Part shown: in pieces, positions 45,167 to 50,143 of the stretch
Layout: every line of letters begins with the position of its first letter
How positions within the stretch are numbered: the stretch's first letter is position 1
Assembly: GCF_023156235.1 (NCBI RefSeq)
Contig: NZ_JAKZAI010000018.1
Span: 1-50,143 of the forward strand
Direction of reading: 5' to 3'
Length of the DNA: 50,143 nucleotides
From: Marinobacter goseongensis
Lineage (GTDB): Bacteria; Pseudomonadota; Gammaproteobacteria; Pseudomonadales; Oleiphilaceae
Program-made: the position numbers and the translations under genes
The notes under the pieces: model-generated
Told to the model about the DNA's origin: nothing
Databases searched by the model: none
The model's input: only the letters and a program-made list of their open reading frames with translations

Positions 45167-46435
45167 TCGACCTGTGCTGCGCGACCTTAGCCATCCGTTT
45201 GACTGAGACAGCGGCGGCTCACCAAATCCAATGATTCCCAAATGGCACACTTCCAGGGCTTCTGCAATGCTGCCCGCGTTAGTCACATCGGTGTAAGCGG
45301 GGCTTTCCAAGGCTGATTTAGCGATTCCGGCTCTGATCATCCCTGCTTGCAGGTAATTGACATCCTCCCCGTGCTTTAGCGCGGGGATTCCCTCTACAGG
45401 ACGGCCATGCCCGACCGCAAGAATGTTCTTGGCCGCGTTTACATCGCGGTCGTGAGTGACACCACACTCACTGCAAGTCCACTCTCTTATTCGCAAGCCT
45501 GCTCTACCCTTCGGACTACTGACGGAAATACAACCGCAGCACGAACAGGCTTGGGTGGTGTACGACTCGTTGACCTCTTTAAAAACAATGCCTGCGCTAT
45601 CGCATTTGTATTCCAGCATTGTTTTCAGCATAGCCCAGCCAGCGTCCAGCACTGACTTGGCCATCTTGGTTTTGGCCAACGAGGATGATTTCACGTTGCC
45701 AACGTAGATTTCGCCTGAGCGGTTAACCAATTGGCGACTGAATTTGTGCAGAGCGTCTTTGCGCCGGTTGGCGATCTTGGCATGAATCGCTTTGATGCGC
45801 TTTTTCTTACCGGCGCGTTGTGCAACAGCCAGCTTTGATTCCAAATCACGGTAGAAACGTCCAGCTTCCAACTTTGCGCCATCCGAGGAGGTGGCGGTAT
45901 CCTTCAGCCCAAGGTCGATACCGATCTTGTCTTGACCGGCAGGCATATCTACCTCAACTTCAACCACGACATTGAAGTACCAGTGTCCACGGGCGTCCTC
46001 GTTGAACGAGGCAGACCTGAACGTGTACCGCGACAGGTTGTAGCTGTCCCAGACTTTGAAGTATTGACCGTTGTGGTAAACCTGCCCGTTCTTCCACTTC
46101 GCCATACCAGTATTGATCGGTATCCACCCCAGCGAGCGGCGGACACCGCCAGACTTGCGCCACGCCAGCTTGCTCTTTTTGAACTGCTTACGGCGGGTGC
46201 CGTACTCCGCGCCCACTTTCTGAACCGTGTGGCTGTGCAGCCCCAGCTCCTTATGCGCACCTTGGGTGTACTTCTGAATATCGTAAGCAGACAGAAACAC
46301 ACCGCGCTCTTTGATTGAGCGGTGACTGAGTTCGTTGACGTAGTTCCAAACGAAATTGACCGACCGTGCCATTTGGTTCAGCAGCGGACGATGCTTGTCT
46401 CGGACGCGAACTTTAAGGGTCTTGGTGTGCTTCAT
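45140..46435 (-). CDS. tnpB: TnpB RNA-guided nuclease with rearranged RuvC site
   Basis: IS605-type TnpB, 431 residues as read. RuvC-I Asp174 is in IGIDLGLKD, RuvC-III Asp331 in THDRDVNAAKNI, and the zinc ribbon cysteines are in CSCCG...CSECG. At the usual RuvC-II glutamate, the sequence is YVGNVKSSSL with Gly246; a conserved FKEVNES (Glu287/Glu290) on a later strand may supply the acid, as proposed for a TnpB branch. GGAAG upstream supports 46435. From about residue 360 the frame runs past the element's right end (TCAA) into host DNA, so the last 70 residues are not ancestral. Confidence 0.88.
   Translation of the reverse strand: MKHTKTLKVRVRDKHRPLLNQMARSVNFVWNYVNELSHRSIKERGVFLSAYDIQKYTQGAHKELGLHSHTVQKVGAEYGTRRKQFKKSKLAWRKSGGVRRSLGWIPINTGMAKWKNGQVYHNGQYFKVWDSYNLSRYTFRSASFNEDARGHWYFNVVVEVEVDMPAGQDKIGIDLGLKDTATSSDGAKLEAGRFYRDLESKLAVAQRAGKKKRIKAIHAKIANRRKDALHKFSRQLVNRSGEIYVGNVKSSSLAKTKMAKSVLDAGWAMLKTMLEYKCDSAGIVFKEVNESYTTQACSCCGCISVSSPKGRAGLRIREWTCSECGVTHDRDVNAAKNILAVGHGRPVEGIPALKHGEDVNYLQAGMIRAGIAKSALESPAYTDVTNAGSIAEALEVCHLGIIGFGEPPLSQSNGWLRSRSTGRLARKRLMA
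45367..45386 (-). ncRNA. Right-end hairpin, putative omega RNA 3' end
   Basis: The hairpin at the right end lies inside the 3' part of tnpB, where the guide scaffold of TnpB elements is encoded. The guide would begin right after TCAA, from 45356 downward on the minus strand (TTACCTGCAAGCAGGG), and the target-adjacent motif should be TTGAC. Confidence 0.5.
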
Positions 46436-46456
46436 ATCTTCCATTATAATTGGTCT

Positions 46457-46873
46457 ATGAAAGTACACAACCAGTATAGAACAGGCAGACACTGCGTTTT
46501 TGATCTACATGCTCATTTGGTCTTTATCACAAAGTACCGAGGCGTTGTGTTTACTGATGAACATCTTAGGTCGCTGGAAAGCGTCTTTCGCAGCGTTTGC
46601 GAGGACTTTGAAACGGAGCTTGTGGAGTTCAATGGCGAGGCCGACCACGTTCACCTGCTGGTGAATTTTCCGCCGAAGGTGGCCTTGTCGAAACTGGTTA
46701 ACAGTCTGAAAGGTGTGTCGAGTCGGAGGCTCAAGCAACTACACCCGGAGCTGATTAAACCTGCATACATGAAAAACGCGCTATGGAGTCCCAGTTACTA
46801 CGCCGGTAGCGTTGGTGGTGCGCCTATCTCAGTGATCAGGCAATACATTGAACAACAAACCCGACCGCATTGA
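46457..46873 (+). CDS. tnpA: IS200-type Y1 transposase TnpA
   Basis: HUH single-strand transposase of 138 residues. The HUH pair is in DHVHLLVNFPP and the catalytic tyrosine in VIRQYIEQQ, after the LWSPSYYAGSVGG loop; all are at the expected spacing. The start is the ATG at 46457 (MKVHNQYRTGRHCVFDLH); the longer frame back to 46322 overlaps tnpB and is not used. It excises and inserts single-stranded circles at TTGAC-type sites. Confidence 0.95.
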   Translation: MKVHNQYRTGRHCVFDLHAHLVFITKYRGVVFTDEHLRSLESVFRSVCEDFETELVEFNGEADHVHLLVNFPPKVALSKLVNSLKGVSSRRLKQLHPELIKPAYMKNALWSPSYYAGSVGGAPISVIRQYIEQQTRPH

Positions 46874-46989
46874 GGGAGGCTAGCGCCTCCCAGCGCTATC
46901 CTTCCCCGCACTAAAAGTACGGGGCTTGTCGCGCATTTTGGTCAACCTATGGAGAATGGGAAGCACAACTCACTGATTGAGGGAAAACG

Positions 46990-47538
46990 GTGCATTTAAA
47001 GCCTTCAAAACGCTACCAGGTACTGGTCGAGGATCGTCGTTTGAGTACATCCGACAAAAACGAAGCGCTGGCTGCATTGGCTGGGTGGATGCCCTTATCG
47101 GCGTCCATGTCCGACATCGAGCATGAACTCGACGCCACGGGTGCCGCTCGCACCGCGGCCGGCAACCGGCTGGGCCAGATTGTGGATTTGCACTGGCAAC
47201 CCGATGATCTCACCGACGACGAACGGACTCGCCATCATGTCCGAACGCTCCATAGCGGCGATGATCGAGTCGAGGTGCCGGATTTGCCGGTTCAAACGAC
47301 AGACGACGGTGTCCTCGTGGATGTCTGGTTCTGGGTGTCCGAGTTGGACGCAGACATTCCTGAGTATTGCGACGGCGCGGATCAACTTGCAGAGTGCTAC
47401 GGGAGGGCCGCCAGCCATCCGGCCATCGAGTTCGAGACATCGCCCGAGGTGTCATTTGGCCACCGTGGCGCAGCCGTCTTGGGTGTCGTGCGTGTGCGCC
47501 ACAGCGAGATCACCGCTTGCAGATCTGACCGGCCATGA
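46990..47538 (+). CDS. Hypothetical protein
   Basis: A 182-residue acidic protein that I do not recognise. It begins at a GTG after GAGGG. The N-terminal half is helical (STSDKNEALAALAGWMPLSA), the C-terminal half beta-like (VLVDVWFWVSELDADIPEYC). It lies directly behind the IS left flank, so sequence at its 5' side may have been altered. Confidence 0.5.
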   Translation: MHLKPSKRYQVLVEDRRLSTSDKNEALAALAGWMPLSASMSDIEHELDATGAARTAAGNRLGQIVDLHWQPDDLTDDERTRHHVRTLHSGDDRVEVPDLPVQTTDDGVLVDVWFWVSELDADIPEYCDGADQLAECYGRAASHPAIEFETSPEVSFGHRGAAVLGVVRVRHSEITACRSDRP

Positions 47539-47750
47539 GACTGTAGATGTCCGGACCGGTATCGCTCAATCCTGGCAAATTGAAGGAAATTGAGCGTAAT
47601 AAACTGGCCGCTTAAACGCGGTCATTTGGACAACTGGGTTGAAAATCGCCGTTACCCCCAAACACAAGCACAAAACCCCGCTTGTAGCCGCCAGACAAAG
47701 GCAGCATAGATTCTTATCAGAGCTGACTCCCCGCGATTAAAGGTTAATTA

Positions 47751-47830
47751 AGCCAAAACAAACCAAAACTAACCAAAATTAACCAAAACTAACCAAAACT
47801 AACCAAAACTAACCAAAACTAACCAGAAAG
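47751..47830. repeat. 10-bp tandem repeat array
   Basis: Eight head-to-tail units of AACCAAAACT or close variants, in exact 10-base steps, about one helical turn. The flanks are TTAATTA and a GC-richer stretch. The surrounding 47539-48117 contains no recognisable gene. The array lies after the end of hipT, so it is not an obvious hipBST operator. It could be slippage-prone filler or a protein-loading site. Confidence 0.85.
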
Positions 47831-48117
47831 TGCAGGCTAAAATGGTCGATCCGATGGCCTGAACGAGTCTTTTTATCGAACTCTAAGGGTATGGAGTGTT
47901 TGGCACTCCTGTGGTTATCGAGGTCAAGCACTCTGATTACACCGGCGTGTTTTCGTTGCGCCGTCCCAAACGAGTATATATAGTTATATGGCACAAGATA
48001 TACTCCGCACACCCTCTAGAAATAGCTAGCGCCTGTCAATCGTCCACGCCCCGATGATCTCATGACTGCGCGAAATGCAGCCGGGCGGGCCGACACCCTG
48101 CTACCCCGTCTTGGTTC

Positions 48118-49101
48118 TCAGAAATCCTGCATGACCTCAAAGAATTTCAGGCGCTGATCCACCAAAGCTTGGTAGAGTGATTTCATTTCTTCCGGCATGA
48201 ACGATGCCTGTATAACCTCCGGCGCGATGTCCGATACTCGCCTCCCCAGTGCCATTAACCGACTGGTCACCGCTCGCGCTCGCAAGCCGGCCTTTGTCCC
48301 CAGCTCCAAGAAGTCTGCGCCGTAATAGAATCCGGTGCCCATCTGCGCATACGCCTCGGGCTCTCCCTGCCTGAGCATCCTGAGAGCCATCGGCGATTCG
48401 GCAGCGTTGTTGGTGTAGAGGGATGACGCCAGTACGTCGTAGCAGGGCGCAAGCTTGACCAGCCCATCGTGAACAAAGCTGATGTTTTTGAGGTGATGGT
48501 CGTCGTTGCCGACCAGATAGCTGAACGCGATGCGCTCAAGCAGCTCGATGCCAACCGCCATGCCGGCACGGTCAATGATCAGCTCTATGACTTCCTGGTA
48601 GCTCGCCGCTATGTACTTCTGCGACGAATCGGCATTGGAGATCCCCAGGGCTTGCATGGCGTCTTCCTGATGTCGCTTCTCTCCGGTAGAGAACTCCCGG
48701 TCATAACGCCGGATCAGAAACACCAAGTGTTTGTCCTTCAACTCGATTAGGCCGCACGGCGGTACCGGGAATCCCAGCCGGGCCATCAACGTGAGTGTCG
48801 CGTGTTCATTCTCGGCAACATGTGGGTACTCCTCCGGCGAAGGCTTCATGATGAACTGCCCGCCGTTGTCGACAAGACGTAACTCGCGATCCGCCAGCTC
48901 GACCTGAGCTTTCATCTGCACGCCACTGATCGAAAACCCTTCGGTTTTGCGCGGCATAGACGTAACGAGATCGCCCCGACTTTCCGCCAGGTCTAACCGT
49001 GGCCGCCGATCGCCAAACATGTGTTCGAGACATTTCGCGTGGTAATGCGGGTTGGTTTTGCCCGGCTTCGCGATCGTTTTAAGGCATATCAAGCAGTTCA
49101 A
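48118..49101 (-). CDS. hipT: HipT kinase toxin of a HipBST system
   Basis: Short HipA-type kinase of about 327 residues (E. coli HipT has 335); known HipT phosphorylates tryptophanyl-tRNA synthetase. It lacks the N-terminal domain of HipA, which is encoded separately by hipS. With the TTG at 49101 as start the autophosphorylation motif SIS falls at residues 57-59, as in E. coli HipT. Other kinase marks are QFIMKPSP, catalytic GNDDHHLKNISFV and LAPCYDVLASS. The start is non-ATG but has GGAG upstream; no useful ATG exists before residue 28. It overlaps hipS by 23 bases. Confidence 0.87.
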   Translation of the reverse strand: MNCLICLKTIAKPGKTNPHYHAKCLEHMFGDRRPRLDLAESRGDLVTSMPRKTEGFSISGVQMKAQVELADRELRLVDNGGQFIMKPSPEEYPHVAENEHATLTLMARLGFPVPPCGLIELKDKHLVFLIRRYDREFSTGEKRHQEDAMQALGISNADSSQKYIAASYQEVIELIIDRAGMAVGIELLERIAFSYLVGNDDHHLKNISFVHDGLVKLAPCYDVLASSLYTNNAAESPMALRMLRQGEPEAYAQMGTGFYYGADFLELGTKAGLRARAVTSRLMALGRRVSDIAPEVIQASFMPEEMKSLYQALVDQRLKFFEVMQDF

Positions 49102-49396
49102 TGGTGACAGCTCCAGGTAAATCCTCACCGTTATGCACCAACAGTGAAAAGGTATCGCCGGGATCAATGCGTTGCTCTGTGGCTTGTACCCGCCGTAGCC
49201 AGCCTTCGCTGACCAGCCCACTGAAGTAGGGCGGCAGCCCTTGGCTCTCGTAAGGCTCCTCCTGCAACGGAAGGCTCATGCTTAGCGGTGGCTGGTTCAG
49301 CGACAGATAGTCTGTGTCGTATTGGAACGTAACGGTTTCCCCGTGGCGCTCCAGGAGCCCGGCACGCCGTCCATACATCTTCACTACCGCCTTCAT
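49079..49396 (-). CDS. hipS: HipS antitoxin of a HipBST system
   Basis: A 105-residue protein equal to the detached N-terminal subdomain of HipA: KAVVKMYGRRAGLLERHGET, SLNQPPLSMSLPLQEEPYES, FSGLVSEGWLRR, and LVHNGEDLPGAVTI. In HipBST systems HipS is the actual antitoxin. The ATG at 49396 overlaps the hipB stop by four bases (ATGA); a frame reaching 49411 is less likely. It ends inside the first codons of hipT. Confidence 0.88.
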   Translation of the reverse strand: MKAVVKMYGRRAGLLERHGETVTFQYDTDYLSLNQPPLSMSLPLQEEPYESQGLPPYFSGLVSEGWLRRVQATEQRIDPGDTFSLLVHNGEDLPGAVTIELLDMP

Positions 49397-49692
49397 TTGA
49401 GTTCGATCCATAGCTTGAGGTTTAGAACGTTGCCAATTCCGGTCAGGGTTTTGAGAGTCGGGTTGCCGGTGCCCTTCTCAATGGCGCGAATGGTGGTGGC
49501 CGATGCCCCGCACAACTCGGCGACATCTTCGGCACTGAGTGACAAGGCTTCTCTGCGAGTCTCTACTATTTCCCCAAGATCTTGCACGGGCCTCAGATCG
49601 GGTTCCTCAGAATTCTCGATTTGGTCCTCAAGCGCCTCCAACTGGGCGATCTGTGCGCGTAACGCTTTCAGGAGCCCTTGCTTTGATTTCAT
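49393..49692 (-). CDS. hipB: HipB regulator of a HipBST system
   Basis: A 99-residue Xre-type protein. An N-terminal coiled region (KALRAQIAQLEALEDQIENS) precedes the helix-turn-helix LSAEDVAELCGASATTIRAIEKGTGNPTLKTLTGIGNVLNLKL. In this system HipB represses the operon and assists HipS. TTGGAG before 49692 supports this start; 49707 is in frame. The order hipB-hipS-hipT is the canonical one. Confidence 0.9.
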   Translation of the reverse strand: MKSKQGLLKALRAQIAQLEALEDQIENSEEPDLRPVQDLGEIVETRREALSLSAEDVAELCGASATTIRAIEKGTGNPTLKTLTGIGNVLNLKLWIELK

Positions 49693-49707
49693 GTCAATCT
49701 CCAACAC

Positions 49708-49829
49708 TTTACTGTCGTTGTGGTCGCTTCTCCGCTCTTCCCGTCAGTATACTGGTGTTAAGCTATCTTGACATCACTTTATCGTCGTATAGCATCTTTT
49801 TTGTGCGTTTGGATCATTATACTGTCGTT
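49708..49829 (-). promoter_or_regulatory. hipBST control region with repeated operators
   Basis: Three related sites, TTTACTGTCGTT (49708-49719), TTTATCGTCGTA (49778-49789) and TATACTGTCGTT (49818-49829), and a perfect 10-bp palindrome CAGTATACTG (49745-49754) that contains a TATACT -10 box for the operon. They suit cooperative HipB binding over about 120 bases. Confidence 0.6.
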
Positions 49830-50143
49830 TTCTTGGGAGCCTTAACCAGTGCATTAGGGTCTGAGCTGGGCTTCTCGCCGGTAGCAGAGTTTCTCGAGAG
49901 AAAGTATTTTCCCAGTGTCGGGTTCTGTTCAAAACGCGTAAATCGCAGCGACCGACCAGGCGGGCAACACCGGAGTCGCTTCGCTGTCGGTTGGCGTTAA
50001 AGTCTGATAAAACTGACGCCGGCCCGAGAGGTCTTTAGAGGGGCACTTGATCGCGGGGAAAATTTTAAGGTTCATCGCGGGTTAGCGTGAAAAAGTAGGA
50101 GACGGCGGTAAAACCGGTTAGTTTTGAGTTCGCCAAAACAACA
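49830..50143. other. Terminal stretch without a recognisable gene
   Basis: 314 bases to the end of the window. No frame of gene-like composition is complete here, and I see no RNA gene, attachment site or IS end that I can name. A gene may begin beyond the window. Confidence 0.3.

Larger units (their letters stand above)
45357..46940 (-). mobile_element. Complete IS605-type element (tnpA and tnpB)
   Basis: A 1,584-bp element with divergent tnpA and tnpB. Read on the minus strand, the left end follows TTGAC (46945-46941) and starts CAAAATGCGCGACAAGCCCC with a hairpin; the right end is hairpin CCCCGCGC/GCACGGGG (45386-45367), then AGGATGTCAA ending at 45357. Border tetramers resemble the TTAC and TCAA cleavage sites of IS608. 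No target duplication is present, as expected for Y1 transposition. Both genes look intact, so it may be active and could also mobilise the tnpB-only copy. Confidence 0.87.

Noticed and set aside
45357..46945. IS605 insertion interrupting a recognisable gene at this site
   Set aside because: Joining the flanks gives no long frame that I can support, unlike at 21541-22927.
48118..49411. hipS and hipT as a frameshifted single hipA
   Set aside because: The two-gene split is the normal HipBST form: overlap, hipB-hipS-hipT order and the SIS motif agree.

Overview
The window looks like part of an accessory replicon, probably a plasmid, from a gammaproteobacterium. The acidic, GC-rich proteins and the mix of mercury-resistance, toxin-antitoxin and restriction genes would suit a marine or halophilic host such as Marinobacter or Halomonas; the host is an inference, because no rRNA, tRNA or chromosomal housekeeping gene is present.

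Layout. (1) 0.1-4.4 kb: a broad-spectrum mercury operon on the minus strand (merT, merP, broken merF, merA, merB, merD, merE) facing merR, with a textbook MerR operator between them. (2) 4.5-6.9 kb: a persulfide dioxygenase gene, a small membrane ORF, a DUF442 gene and a decayed CDF metal-efflux gene. (3) 6.9-9.1 kb: a divergent tyrosine-recombinase / KfrA-like coiled-coil pair around a perfect 12-bp inverted repeat, matching the TnpS-TnpT resolution module of Tn4651/Tn5041-type transposons; no tnpA is in view. (4) 9.4-15.9 kb: the replicon core, with an SF1 helicase, a Tus-like terminator protein, an origin with two phased repeat arrays (21-bp and 31-bp periods) around an AT-rich region with a DnaA box, and a 707-residue initiator candidate. 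(5) 15.9-23 kb: plasmid genes of unknown role, a VapBC-like pair, and IS200/IS605-type DNA, including a tnpB element whose exact removal restores a reading frame. (6) 23-26 kb: VapBC and HipBA. (7) 26-35 kb: a minus-strand type I restriction-modification operon with two specificity subunits, an inserted YhcG-type nuclease gene, a terminator before hsdR, and a HEXXH hydrolase. (8) 35-45 kb: a second HipBA with a nucleotidyltransferase-like partner, an exonuclease, a DUF4236 gene between two paralogous small genes, orphan antitoxins and unknown genes. (9) 45-47 kb: a complete IS605-type element (tnpA, tnpB). (10) 47-50 kb: a 10-bp tandem repeat and a HipBST tripartite toxin-antitoxin system.

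How it fits together: the replicon carries an initiation and possibly fork-arrest module, mercury detoxification with a thiol-stress accessory, a restriction system, and many addiction modules in all states from intact to orphaned. Three different Hip kinase architectures occur within 26 kb. Several genes are visibly decaying (merF, the CDF gene, one tnpB, a vapC remnant, a small gene with an internal stop).
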